Shown: in pieces, positions 12,229-24,239 of the stretch
Layout: each line of letters opens with the position of its first letter
Numbering within the stretch: position 1 is the first letter of the stretch
From: Oxytricha trifallax
Lineage: Eukaryota > Ciliophora > Spirotrichea > Sporadotrichida > Oxytrichidae
DNA: 64,000 bases
NCBI GenBank assembly: GCA_000711775.1
Contig: ARYC01017498.1
Span: 1-64,000 of the forward strand
Direction of reading: 5' to 3'
Notes under the pieces: model-generated
The model's input: the letters and a program-made list of their open reading frames with translations, nothing else
What the model was told of the DNA's origin: nothing
The model's database searches: none
Translations under genes and position numbers: made by a program

Positions 12229-13607
12229 TCAAGATTCAAGATCGTTATTGTTCAAATTTATGTTAGGTTTAGTAACTAGTTGTCTCACGAATTCATTGTT
12301 AATCAAGTCATCGAATTGTGATGGATCTTAACCTGTTGGCCTAGTTACTGTTATTGTTGTTACTGACTTTCTTGCATTGAGAGTAATTTAGCTTGAGTTA
12401 GGAAAGACTATTCATACTACTCTTAATCTTCACACACATCAACCATGGCTTAATCAGCTCCCGCTACTTACTACTGAACTTAGGAATCGACTGGCTGTTC
12501 ATCGTCATCGTCTCTTTTTTCGCGCTTCTCTGGCTTCTCTGGCTTCTCATCCTCAATAAGACCCTTATTTACGAGTCTCTCTTCTCTTCTTATGGCTTAT
12601 TAATTAGCTGGAAACTAATCTTCACATTGGGCATCTCGGCATTTTTAGACTTTCGATTTGCAAAGGAAGTAAGGGGCGAAGTTTTACTTGTGGGCAGCCA
12701 GGAACACCACGCGATTCTCCATGTTTTGATCTACGGAGGTGGAATGTCCGACTCGACATCTACCCCAGGGGCCGAGATAAGTAGATATCTTTATTTGGAA
12801 GGACCAACCTATGGCGTTTAGCGAGCGCCTTGAGACCCATTACCTTCTCAGTTGGAACGATGATGATGATCTCCTAGATAATATACCTGCAGATCCATCT
12901 AGGCTTCTCACCTTCCTCTAGAGACCAGTTCTCTTCCCTATGTGAGCGGTGGTATGACTTTGTTGGATTCCAATTCTGTTTTGAGAAATTTGATAGCATG
13001 CTTAATGCTAACCATTAGGCTCGCCATGGATTCTTCAATCAGTCAGCACCTTAATAACAGATCGCCAAAATCGTAGAAGGGCACCACTGAGGGTGAGTGA
13101 CCAGTCTGGGTTTACTCTAATTGGGAGATGTGAGCAAGTGTCGACCAATTGTCGATAGCTGTCGCTAGCTGTTTATCATGTACTAGATAGGGCCCCACCT
13201 CTTGCCTTGGGCGCGTCCTGTATAAGAGTGATTAGTATTAGACATCATCCTTAATCTTTATGTCTCCAATGGGCTCCTCACCCATCTTGCTGGGCGTCCT
13301 ACACGCGAATGTCAGTCGCCTCCTGGATAAGTGGCATTCCACGGTTTGCTGGATGCGGTCCCGATTGCAGTAGATAGGGGGGGTCGTAGAGGTTCAACAG
13401 CAAGCTTTATATGGTCTTCGTATTATGGTCTTAATGTTTGATGCTCTTCAGCAAGCATGCCACCTTGGGGCTAGCACCAACCAGCTCATCGTTTGCTGTT
13501 GCTAATGGTGATCTCCACCCCTGGGACAGCACGGAAGGCGACAGCTGCAACGGCGAGGCTGGGTATTGCGATTGTTCCTTAACGTGATATGAGTAGGAGT
13601 CTTACAT
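12229..13607 (-). pseudogene. Unidentified gene of about 450 codons, interrupted by frame changes
   Basis: This GC-richer island reads as one minus-strand gene. It starts with ATG at 13607 (MQDSYSYHVKEQSQYP) and runs to the TGA at 13278; it continues in a second frame (EEPIGDIKIKDDV, to 13043), then a third (EGEKPRWICRYIIQE, to 12622), then a fourth with a charged low-complexity stretch (EKPEKPEKREKRDDDD) and a poly-Gln-like tract. Near the last frame change a QDPSQFDDLINNEF segment ends at the TGA at 12229. At least three or four frame changes make this either a decayed gene or one interrupted by short germline spacers. Family not recognised. Confidence 0.6.
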
Positions 13608-14249
13608 TAGTTGGCTCTAGAGATGTATTTAGGAATAAATTTTAAATCTGATTAATATTATTAATTTACTTAAATACTTACCCTTGAGATTGGTTGCTTT
13701 CTGTTTTGTGTAGACCCCCTATATATATATATATATAAGTACTTAGTGATTAAAATGAAAAGTAACCAAATATTTATAATAATTTTATAATAATTCAAAT
13801 TTAAATTAAACTTTTTATCAATTTCCTATACAAATTCAAATTATTCTTTTACTCAATCTATTTTAATGAAGAGATAAGAATCACTGATTAAAGTTTAAAG
13901 AGAATCTTTAATAAAATGAGATGTCTCTAAGAATTTTTATTGGAAAATGTTGTCAAAATTAATGATCCTCAGCAGTAGTGGACTTATGTAAAAAGTACAA
14001 GAACTATTTATAATGTCCAAATTATGAAGTATTTAGATTTGAATATTTTAAATGGATAGATTAGAATGTAGAAATTCTAAACACTGTTATCTTATAGCTA
14101 TGCTTAGATTTATGAGACAATGACATAATTAATTAATTTTATATTGTAAAGTGATTAAATTGTTTACTATTTTTTAAATATGTCCATTAAATATTATCTA
14201 AAAATATAATATGTTCATCATAGATATAAATAACCATAAATAAGACCAT

Positions 14250-14625
14250 TTTAGTATCAGTAACCAGTAAGGTGAAGTTAATCTGCAGACAAGGTTCTCC
14301 TCAAGTTAGTCATCATCAAGTTTTCCAAGCAAAGAAGTGCTTACTTGGCGTGAATCTGGTTTCCTCAGTAAATAGTAGTTAGCATGGTGAAGGTGGTACT
14401 CAGACTCCATAAGTCAGAAGATAGTGCCAGTGAAAACATCGATTAGGAATCATCACCCATATATAGTTTGAGTATTCAAGCTATTCAGTGAAAGGACATG
14501 GACAGCCTTCTCATCATCAGTGGGAATGGTTTGAGCTATACACTATTCCCTCCCATCTTATAGAACAAGCTCCATCTTGTAAAATTAAGGTTGCATTCTT
14601 CATAATATTCTGTATTTCGAACATT
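14250..14625 (-). pseudogene. Unidentified coding remnant, minus strand
   Basis: Read right to left with Gln for TAA/TAG, the strand encodes ELVLQDGREQCIAQTIP and KAVHVLSLNSLNTQTIYG, then after a TGA and frame change SMFSLALSSDLWSLSTTF, then after an in-frame TGA a further protein-like segment (NQIHAKQALLCLENL). The composition is convincingly coding but interrupted. It has the same orientation as the 12.2-13.6 kb gene and might be an upstream part of the same or a neighbouring gene. Between them, 13620-14240 is AT-rich with a short (AT)n run at 13722-13737 and no gene seen. Confidence 0.45.
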
Positions 14626-15039
14626 TATATTTTTGAGAAAAAAAAACGTGAAAAAGATAAATTCTTATTAAGTTAAATGTTTAATAATTGACAAATCTCA
14701 ATTGCCATGTCAACTAACTGTAGTAAATCATGCTTAAATGATAGTTTCATTATGATATTGACTTGTAATTACATATTTAATTTTCCCCAAGATTTGTTAT
14801 ATGTTTATTTTAACATATTGCATCATTATATAATCTAAGATCAATCTTATGTCTATAAAAGCGTGGTACATCAACTTTGCTCTATATATTAATATTATTT
14901 AATGATAAAATTATATTAATATTTTAAATTATTATACCATCATCATCTATTTTACTTTTTATTACGATTTTAGTGCAATCAGCTTTACTTTCAATGGTTT
15001 AATATCGATGATAATTATCCAGATTAACACTTACTCTCC

Positions 15040-15375
15040 AGATTTGTAGTAGCAACTGTCATTAAACTCAATCATAAGTATATCGCAATTTAATCAATCC
15101 TCCTAGCTTCATCACTTTACAGCTGCAGACACTATTAGACCGATTACACTCCTTTAGTTGTTGGAGACAGCATTATCTAAACATGAAGCAGTCCGAGTCT
15201 CAAGTGGTTTAATCCTCCTGGAAAAGCCATCTTTGCAAGTCCTACGATGGCAATCACCAATTGTAGACTGAAGTCCTATCTATTGCTGTTTGCAAGTGCT
15301 GTGCTTTGGAAAAATAAACATGCTAAACAAGGCTGATGCTGATTAGTTTATCAAGATCAAACTTCAAGTGGTTAT
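15040..15375 (-). pseudogene. Unidentified coding remnant, minus strand
   Basis: Two successive minus-strand frames look coding: the first with LISISLVQHVYFSKAQHLQT, and, following a TGA and frame shift, one with MAFPGGLNHLRLGLLHVQIM and LQLQSDEARRIDQIAIYL. No family recognised. The change of frame in the middle indicates decay or an excised spacer. Confidence 0.4.
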
Positions 15376-15544
15376 AGTTAATGAAGTTATAACTGAATTT
15401 AGAAGTGAGAATTTAATACATGAGTCAGCTAGTGGTATTCAATACAATTACTTTTAGATTTTACAGATTATAATTAAAATTTATATAATTAGAATATGTA
15501 ACTTTAAATTAAAGATATAAAGCAGCTGTTTATACTTTAGTAGT

Positions 15545-15899
15545 TAGAGCATGCATTATTCTTATTTTTAAACACTTTTTCCTGGTTGCTCCCAGCACTT
15601 TCCTTAACATTCTTGGCGTCAATGGCCTCTTTGTTATGTAAGACATATCAATCCTCTATATTAATCTAGATTTCATCAATATCCTTGAAACTCTTTTTCA
15701 TATTTAATATTTTACTTGGCTTTTTATTTTTATTAAATATATTTAATTGAAAGAATATGTAAAAATTAATATAAATTATATATATATTTTGAAATGGTAG
15801 ATTGATATTGTAATGTAGAGAAGACAAATTCAACTCAATCGCAATATCAATACCTTCACTGTAAAACGACCACCTATGCGAAGATCTTAAGATCCACAC
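15545..15899 (-). pseudogene. Coding remnant with in-frame TGA, minus strand
   Basis: The frame runs from about 15899 leftward: a first part with RSSHRWSFYSEGIDIAIEL, an AT-rich hydrophobic stretch that may be a spacer, then MKKSFKDIDEIQINIED, an in-frame TGA, and YVLHNKEAIDAKNVKESAGS. The charged, non-repetitive composition on both sides of the TGA argues that this codon was once sense (possibly Trp). Family unknown. Confidence 0.4.
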
Positions 15900-16120
15900 T
15901 AATGACTCAACATATATTCGATTGATTTAAGTAATATTTTCTTGAAAATACACTGAAATAAGATTGGCAAATTCAAACAGTCAAATCAAATTTCTATGCT
16001 AGCTTCTGTTAAATCAATTGTGATAAATATATGCTATGACAAATAAATGGTTGTGAGAGCTCATTTAGGATGGAATACTGTTTAAATATATAAATGAATA
16101 AATTCAATCAGCTTTTAAAT

Positions 16121-16236
16121 TCAACCATTATCCTTCATATTTTCTGCCATCAGTCCAAGAATGTAGGTATTTACCTCTTCTTTCAGCTCATTTAAGAAGT
16201 GTCAACTCAATTCAGTCGGTGCACCTCCTAGCCAGG
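16121..16236 (-). pseudogene. Short coding remnant with in-frame TGA, minus strand
   Basis: The minus strand reads GGAPTELS, an in-frame TGA, then HFLNELKEEVNTYILGLMAE and a TGA stop at 16121. It is locally richer in GC than its surroundings. Too short for family assignment. The flanking 16250-16890 is AT-rich with nothing further seen. Confidence 0.35.
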
Positions 16237-16900
16237 TTATGTTATTATAATGATACGATGTTAGATTTTTATTAAATGTTATTTACAAATTTAAATGAAT
16301 AATAATAATAATCTTCTTCATCTTAACTTATCACTCATCAATATAAATATTAAATTATCAAGTTTCTATGATGAATTATGAATGATAGCTTTGATGTCTA
16401 TTTAAGCACTGATTTCAACAAACTAGGATCAATAAATCAATTTGATAAAGCATAAATACTTGATATTATTTTATCTACATTTTAAATAATATATTTTTGC
16501 ACTGGATTTTTGTCAAGTAATGATTGTTTAATTGATTATAATTAATTACTTATTAATTTATTTACATATTAACATTGAAAATCAAATTCCAATCTAAATC
16601 ACTACTATGATATTTTTATTATAAATATACTATTTAAAATTGAATATATTTTTATCCAAAAATATTAAATTAAGAGATATATATGAATAAATTTACCTAG
16701 AAATTACTAAGATTTATCTTGAAATATAAAACAATGAAAATAATTTGCAGTTTTATAAAGTATTAATCTTTAGAAAAGTAATGATAGTAGGCATATAGAT
16801 GATTCTAATAATATTTCAGATAAAAGAGTAATTGTTTTTCGAAATTTAAAGTTGTAATAAGTTAAATATAAATTTGAATTCAAGTATATTATTTTTAATA

Positions 16901-17000
16901 TTTGGTAGCTAGTCATATTTTAAACTAGGCTCTTATTATTATATATATATATATATATATATAAATATAGGCTTCCATCACATATCAACTAGCTACCAAA
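16901..17000. repeat. Short inverted-repeat element around a TA microsatellite
   Basis: A 100-bp unit bounded by the perfect inverted repeats TTTGGTAGCTAGT and ACTAGCTACCAAA, with a (TA)n tract at about 16939-16962 in the centre. It resembles a minimal MITE or a cruciform-forming sequence. Confidence 0.6.
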
Positions 17001-17059
17001 TTTTTTTAATCTGAGTATTTAAGCCTTTTAATATATTCAATCATTCTTAAGTTTTATTT

Positions 17060-18085
17060 CGAACTGACACTAATGGCGACTGAAAAGTCTTAGCCTATAC
17101 TTCCCTTGTGAAGAGGGGGGCATGGGTGCTCTATGGCTTGCCCAGTGCCACGACTGCTTATGATGGTGGAACAGGAGGGTCTTCAGCAGGCAACAGTGTA
17201 GGGATGGAACAAAGGCATAACATAGTAGTACTCTCCCTTGATTGTCACTCCATTACATTGATCTAAACCCCAAGGCAACCAGAGCAAACCAATGGCTTCG
17301 TATCGTCCAACAATCATGAAATCCTCTCTAGCAAGACTTTCGATACTGGGAACTCTTTGGGGCGATGTGAGGCAGCGCTAGACTATGACAGGTACTACAC
17401 AGAGCATTGTATGTGAGAAGAGCATGATGTAGCTACTCTGTTTGCGCTGAGACTGTTGGTGTATGCGCAGGGTTTGAAAGAGCAATAGTTAGAGAAGGTA
17501 TTATATTCACTGCTTCCTACACATTGATCAATTTCTACTTTCTTGGTATCTAAGCCAGTTCCCATTGGTGCGAAGAAGTCGTTTACGAGCTCTGAAGTGC
17601 CAGATTGGGTTGGAACCCGATTGGTATGACTCCAACGAGTGCAGCCAGCATAGTGGCATACAAAAGGATCTTCAAGCCTCCCTAATGGCAAGAGCACTGC
17701 ATCCTCATTAAAGTCAACAAGATATTAGGATAATCTGCAGGCACTCTACACTACAGCATAGAGAAAGGCTCTCAGTCTAGAGTCGAAAAGGGCAGGAAGC
17801 TAAAGAGATCTGATGGTTAAACAGTAACGATCTTTTCTCCATATCCAAAACCATAGGCACTATAAGTGTAAACCATCGCTTTGGGAAACAGTGATGCTTG
17901 ATTATCTCGGTTCCCCGAGAAGATGTCTGAGCCGGAAATTCCACCGTCGTGAGATGGCTCCCGTTGACTCGAGTGGTGCCACTGGCTGCCCCCCAATCGA
18001 AGTTTCGCCCTTTACTTCGACTGCAATACTGGAAGTCAAGAATTCCGAAAGGCCAATGTCCAGACTTGCTGCCAAGAATGACCAA
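17060..18085 (-). pseudogene. Cysteine-rich reading frames, unidentified (duplication copy 2)
   Basis: Counterpart of the 1-776 region. Minus-strand frames include 17697-17395 (LPLGRLEDPFVCHYAGC at the start, several later Cys) and 18085-17777. Copy 2 extends beyond the window-edge limit of copy 1: to its left, 17060-17226 continues as GC-rich, coding-like sequence. A deletion relative to copy 1 near 17890 removes part of the frame seen at 534-776. Not recognised. Confidence 0.45.
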
Positions 18086-18132
18086 GAAAAGACGCTAGGA
18101 ATTCAAATACAAAGATATTATTGATAGTAAGC

Positions 18133-18554
18133 ATGAAAAGGGATACTGCATCGTTAAACATCGACAAGAATGGAGATGGTAATCTGTCACTTGAAGAGAT
18201 TCTGGGAGATAACAATCAGGGCATGGATAAAACACGGACAAAGCAGACACTGAGGAGATGATCAAGTCAGTCGATATCGTAGATAGTGGATTTATCGATT
18301 ACTCTGAGTTCGTTGTTGCTGCAATGAATGAAAGGAACAACTTGAATAAAGAGAAGTTTCATGCAGTTTTCATAATGTTCGACAAGGACGGCAGTGGCTT
18401 CATCTCATCTTAGGAAATCAAGGAAATTCTTGGCTATGGGAAGACTGCTTGAGAGGAAACTGTCAATGACATTTTTTAAGCAAGTCAAAATATGGGAGGC
18501 AGTCAGATGTCATTCAAATAATTCTCACACATGATGAAGAGATTATACAGCTGA
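18133..18554 (+). pseudogene. EF-hand region of a calcium-dependent protein kinase, decayed (copy 2)
   Basis: Counterpart of 913-1332. The first loop reads NIDKNGDGNLSLEE and the second DKDGSGFISS followed by EIKEILG. It is slightly better preserved than copy 1 (Gly at the central loop position in the second EF-hand) but has the same TGA after GYGKTA, plus a T-run expansion and frame change near 18475. No kinase domain is present upstream, so this is a fragment. Confidence 0.85.
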
Positions 18555-20011
18555 TTATTTTGCATAGTAATTGACAAAATTCATTAAATTTACATTTTTC
18601 AATCATCCTAATTTTCACAATTTTTATTTAATAAATAAACTATATTGACATGATAAATTGCTGTAAATAATTAAATAAATTATATAATGAACATTTTAGA
18701 AGCAGAATTGTATCAAATTTTAAAGTATTATCATTTAAAAATCAATTATATAAATGGCAAGAATGTCTGTGTAGATCTTTTAAAAACATTCTTAAATATA
18801 ATGCATATTGGAGAGCAATTAGAATCTAAGGGAATAATAGCAGTCAATATTTCTTTTATATTGTAGAGGATAGATTTGATACCCGTAATAGACCATGAAA
18901 GTTCTTATCTAAAAGTAAAACTTTTAATGATGATAGTGGCAAAAATAATTATAAATACGCTCATTCTTACTTGAGACATTAATATTTTTACATTTAATAT
19001 GCTAGAGTGAGAACCCACAACTAATGGGCTAACGAATTTGATAGTTTCTTATAATTGATTTGCGTTATTGAAATGAACGAATATACAATTGAGAAGGATT
19101 GCATGCCATGTTTTAAACCATTTACAATTTTTTATGTGTGCATTAAGAAAGACTTAAGATATAATGATTTGATTTCACCGTATAGACAGATTTAATATAG
19201 TAATATAAATTTATTGCATAATAACATTACTTGCTCAAAATAAAAATACTCTTAATGATGAATACTCGTCTATGTAGAATTAGTCACTGAGATGTAATCC
19301 TACAACAATATACCAAGTGTAATACTCTTTAAGAAAATAAAATTTTAAACTAATGTGATGAGAGCTTTGATTTATTGGTAGTAAAAACTCCCACACAAAT
19401 GAGCCTAACAAAGCCTTCATTCACACTGTTTTATATGAATTATGCTTTTATCATTAATATTAAATTTAATATGATGCACTGAAAAATGTTTCGTAAGCTC
19501 GATTATACTATATTTTGCTTTCTGAATTATTATTATATTTAAGTAGCTCCTTCTTGTAATGAATCATTCTATTTCAACTAAATTGAATATTGTACAATAA
19601 ACCTAGAGCTAGTAGTTTTTGTTTTTCGAAGTCTACTAATATAAAGTATTGAGTTCTAAGAAAATAGACATTTTCAGAAGATTTTCGTTCAATTATTAAG
19701 GTATATGATAATTATAGTTAATCGCAAAAATTTAAAAATGATTAAATTATATAGAAACTTGCTCTGGGGGTATCATGTAACGAATCCTTACCAAGCCTAT
19801 CTAGAACTCTCTCCACAACCGAGTCCCTAAGGACTAGGAAAGGGAACTCTGTTGGGTGACCGATAGTGAATCTTCAGACGAACATATGTTCATTGAAGAC
19901 AGCTAAAAGCTATATGTAAATAGCAAGAATGACACAAAATCAAGTCAAGACTCCTCAAGGGATATGGACGATAGGTACTATTAAATACTAACTAAACATA
20001 ACACCCATACC

Positions 20012-20683
20012 ATGAATCAAACCCTCGAATGGTGCTAAAGGATCACACAACCTCACCATAATAAGTTTAGCTACAAAAAGGTTTTAATCGACAACAAATA
20101 GTTCGAAGATTAACACAGAGACCTAAGTTTTTTCGCTCACCACCCCCTAGCTAAAACAACAAAACAAGACCTCAACCATCATACAGAATCTGATTGGATT
20201 TCTGATAATGAAGACTCAGAGGCTGAAGACGAGGAAGAAGCCTACTTAGCCTTCGAGAAAGAGCAACTCATAAACGAAAGAAGATACTATAGAAATCTCA
20301 AGCAGTCCCAAAAGAAGAATGCTTCAAAGCACATCACCCGGAGACCCCTAAACCAAAACCCCATATAGGACAATAGAGTTGAACATCAACACAACAATGG
20401 AATTTACATTAGAGACTAAGCAATGACAACCTCAAAAATCTAACCACAATAGTATAAGCCATTCTTCTTCAACTCTAATAAGGTAAACCTTCCTAAAAAT
20501 GACTAGGAACACGATCAAAAACCTTAAATTCCAATGCAACCTATAATACCAAACTACCTAACAAAGATATTAGAGGAATCACCCCTTCTGACCTCTAAGA
20601 TATGCGAAGAATCACCCAAAATTCATAACGAGGAAGTAACATAGGTATTAAATAGCAGAGGTACTAAATAGGGAGTAAAATGA
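20012..20683 (+). CDS. Acidic, unidentified protein of the 1.59-kb insertion (ORF A)
   Basis: ATG to TGA, 224 codons, many Gln from TAA/TAG. After a basic N-terminus there is an acidic stretch (SDWISDNEDSEAEDEEE, about residues 60-80), then a charged helix (AFEKEQLINERRYYRNLKQ), then a Pro/Asn/Gln-rich region ending before TGA. Overlaps ORF B, which continues in another frame; together they may form one frameshifted gene. No catalytic motif (reverse transcriptase, integrase, transposase) is visible. Confidence 0.65.
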
Positions 20684-21185
20684 TATCAGAAAACCCAACA
20701 GAACAGAAAATGCTCAGAATCTGATCAAAGATTCAATAGTAGATATAACTAACATACATATACTTATGTACTAAGGGATTAAACCTGACATTTTACTAGA
20801 AACTAATAGAGTCTAATAAATCCTTACATCAAGCAACATGTTTCAGATCATGCAACACGACATAAGATATAAGCTACTATAAAGACTCATTGACCCCAAG
20901 AAAGTAAGAGCGGACCCACAATTTGAAAAATGGGAGATCCATTTCTTGAATTAACTTAGCTCCATATATTAAGGAGAGCTATAAATAAGAAGCATCTAAG
21001 AGAAAGTACTTCTCACCAACGAATAACAACATAGTTCCTCAGAAAAATTCCACGTTGGTCTATCTCTTCCAATTATTAAGCAGCCCTCCTTTTAAATCAA
21101 AGTTAGACAGAGAAAGGAAAACAGAAAGAAAAAGAAATGGCTCCAGAAGATGACAGAGAAGAAGAAACTTAAGAATTTTTAGTGA
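20640..21185 (+). CDS. Basic, unidentified protein of the 1.59-kb insertion (ORF B)
   Basis: Open frame of at least 182 codons in a different frame from ORF A and overlapping its end. It includes KVRADPQFEKWEIHFLNQL and ends in a strongly basic tail (RQRKENRKKKKW). The first ATG in frame is at 20766. It may be the continuation of ORF A after a frameshift (programmed or mutational). Possible nucleic-acid-binding tail; function unknown. Confidence 0.6.
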
Positions 21186-23581
21186 ATTAGTTAATGCTCA
21201 TATTAACTATGACACTTGAACTTATAAAAGGGCTAGTCCCTTATATATTAAACATATTATTGATCGGGGGTCCCCAGAGACCTCAATGTGATCACATTAT
21301 TACTATTAATATTATTAGTTAATTGCAACACTGTTTTAACTTTCCGGTATGTTGTGAATTATTCCAGACCAATTAATTGAGTTTGTAAAAATTAAAAAAA
21401 TTAAAAGGCACGCATTTTAGGAAACGATTCAAATCTGAGATATTTCACAGAATCAGATAGACAAATTTTAAGGGTGACCTCATGATAAAGAAATTATCGA
21501 CAGCTAACTGACTGAGTCGAAATAGTATCACATACCACTTTGCAGCTTGGGTTTGAATGCTACAAAAGGAGACAGACAGCTCGAATATCAGAATGGAATC
21601 TATTTACAAAAGTAAGGTGAGGACAATACCTTGCTTTGGAATACTTTGGTAAAGCATGCTTTTGGAATTCCCTTCTATAAAAACCATTCAACAAGTCTTT
21701 GCATAGTAGAGGTTTGAAACCATGCCACTAAATCAAGAAAATATGTCATTCCAGTGAAGTAGATAAGATAACGTAGTATCTCACAGAATTGTTGTGAGTC
21801 GCAGGGTACTATTTAAACTACAACTAGAAAATAAAAAGTGTTAGTAATTTTTATGTAAAAGTCGTTTGTTGGAATAAGTACCAGTAGTTATTTCAAACGA
21901 CATTTAGAATTATAGTAAGAATCTTTTTTTTTATCGCGTTATATAAAGTTAAAAATGATTGACTTAATCGCTGGGTACTAAAATGGAGGATTAAATTTAT
22001 TTGTTAACAATTAATGATTATTAAATTAAGTCTTAAAACCTACAATTTTTAGCAATTAAAATATCCTATAATACTAAAATTAAAATTATATATTAGAGCA
22101 AATATTTTCAATTAGATTAAATATCTTAAACTTCTCTTTTGTCTGGTATCTTCTTGATATTCACAGTATTTTAACTCCCTCCTTTTAATGCCTATGCTCT
22201 TCTGTTAATTCTCTATCATTTCTTCATGTCTTCTTATTATAAGTAAAATTGTTTAACACTAATATAGTTTTTTTAAATAAATTTTAGTCAACTACCCGAG
22301 TAGAAGCAAAATGATTTCAAGATTTATCATTGATAAACTGGCTAATACCTAAAGAATTATAATTATATATTTAATCAAATTATAAATAGCAGTAGTAGTA
22401 AATGTATTGATTTTTTAGATTAATTTATTGGCAGTTTTGTTGATATTTTGCATAAATATTACTGATTGAATTAATATAATTACGAAATGAAATCTCATGA
22501 AAAAGGTTTGCTATTAATTTAAAATACTCTTAAGATTAATTTTTTCATCCACTAGATATGAAACATTTTTTTAGCGAAGAGTTAAAGATCTTAAAAAGAT
22601 AGATAAAATAGCAATTATTATCAGATTCTTCTCCATCTACTTATTAGTTTTATAAGTTTCAATAAAGGATGAAATGTTTCATGGGAGAAATTAAAAATAA
22701 CAGGCTTAAAATATTTTATATAATTATAGATATATATAATTTTTTATTATCATTATTTACAATTTAAGTATCAATGTTGATAAATTTCTATGTGAGAAAC
22801 CACAAAATAAAAAACATAACAAAAATACACACAGTTATTTAAAGCTCCATATTAACCAACTTATCATTTTTATTTCTAAATAATATAAATTCTAATATTC
22901 AATGTTTTTTACAAAGAGTTATAATTTTGGAACATACAATTTCCACATCAGAAGTAAATCATCCTTCAAAGACCACTATTATTCGAGCAAATACCCTATA
23001 CTTGCCCCCTATTGTGATCCTTTTTCCGTTTATAATTTAGGAGAAGATCAATCCTTTTAGCTACTCCTCATAAGTCACATCACTTAATTATTATAAGTAG
23101 AGTGCCACTTTTATTAAATACCAATCAAATGAGGGACTCATATCTAGAAGCAGTAAAAACTATAATACCAGCAAACTGATTAATTATATAAAACTTATTG
23201 GGTTCTTCTTTAATCAAATTAACAATCTGACTTAAAAGAGCTTGCCATCAACTAAGAGAAGTTGAGGTTGATAGGTTTAACTCAAATAATAATCAGTTAA
23301 ATAATATACTAAAATTACTTTTTCTAAGTATTATTGGACTTCACTTAGAAAATAAGCAATTTTAAATTAATTAAAATTATATTTTTAAAAACAATTTTTT
23401 TAATTTTTGATGGAGTAAATCAAATAATATTTTCTCGAATTTTATAAATAAATTAAATTATTTAAATCCAACAAAAAACAAATGTAAAAATATTATTAAT
23501 TAGGTCTAAATTAAATCTAAGTGAATTAACTATAAAAATTAATAAGACTTTTATCATTTAAATAAAAATTACATAATCATT

Positions 23582-24000
23582 ATTGTAGGAATACATTTGA
23601 TTTGGGAAAATTATTAATAAATTAAATTAATTAAAATTAAATTCGTGGCAGTTAACTTTCTGGAAACCTAGACAATATGGTACTTGTTCGATAGAGAATT
23701 CAAAATTAGCTGGACTTTACTATTGGCGGTACCCCTCTATCGCATCCCTGAAGCGAGATAACTCGACTTTAATTTTGGGTGATTTGTTAAGTTGATTTTA
23801 ATGCCAAAATTAAAGTCGAGTTATCTCGCTCCAGGGATGCGATAGAGGGGTACCGCCAATAGTAAAGTCCAGCTAATTTTGAATTCTCTATCGAACAAGT
23901 ACCATATTGTCTAGGTTTCCAGAAAGTTAACTGCCACGAATTTAATTTTAATTAATTTAATTTATTAATAATTTTCCCAAATCAAATGTATTCCTACAAT
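23582..24000. mobile_element. 419-bp near-perfect palindrome (foldback/MITE-like insertion)
   Basis: Two arms of about 195 bp are near-exact inverted copies around a short centre at about 23778-23806. The ends are ATTGTAGGAAT and ATTCCTACAAT. The paralogous site at about 4795 in copy 1 reads CATTATTAATTTT without it, so this is a post-duplication insertion, with the termini either abutting or duplicating an ATT target. There is no gene. Near-identity of the arms suggests recent insertion or ongoing gene conversion. Confidence 0.92.
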
Positions 24001-24239
24001 ATTAATTTTATATAAATTTAAGGGTATAAATAAAATTTTAATAGTGAAATAAATAAATAACCTTAAGTTTTGTCTTATAATTTAGAATTTTTTAAAATAA
24101 CTTATAATACTGAATATTTTTATTGCTAATTAATAAAAAAAAAGTAAAAATAAATAAAAATATATTCAGATTAAATTAAATAAAAAATAGAATCTGATTT
24201 TGAAAATTAATAGACAATAATAAGCTTAAGTTTAGAAAT

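Larger units (their letters stand above)
19728..21315. mobile_element. 1.59-kb insertion in duplication copy 2, 13-bp target duplication
   Basis: Comparison with copy 1 (near 2540) shows a clean insertion. It is flanked by TAGTTAATCGCAA (19715-19727) and TAGTTAATTGCAA (21316-21328), a 13-bp target duplication with one mismatch. The insert is less AT-rich than its surroundings and is largely covered by two overlapping plus-strand frames. No obvious terminal inverted repeat, LTR or poly(A) tail is visible. The long target duplication would fit a retroelement-like mechanism more than TBE-type cut-and-paste, but the family is unknown. Confidence 0.85.
17227..24210. repeat. Large segmental duplication, copy 2
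   Basis: Direct duplicate of 1-5010, longer because of two insertions (19728-21315 and 23582-24000). Smaller differences include lost or gained tens of bases, for example near 2320 of copy 1. The alignable region runs from 17227 to about 24210, shortly before the tandem repeat that hosts TBE1. The AT-rich stretches 18600-19714 and 21329-23581 show no convincing gene. Confidence 0.93.

Noticed and set aside
12627-12957. Plus-strand frames in the GC island, one with a WNDDDDLLDNIPADPSRLL stretch
   Set aside because: The minus strand gives a longer, collinear set of coding segments across the whole island, so the plus-strand frames are more likely shadows. I cannot fully exclude inverted germline segments.
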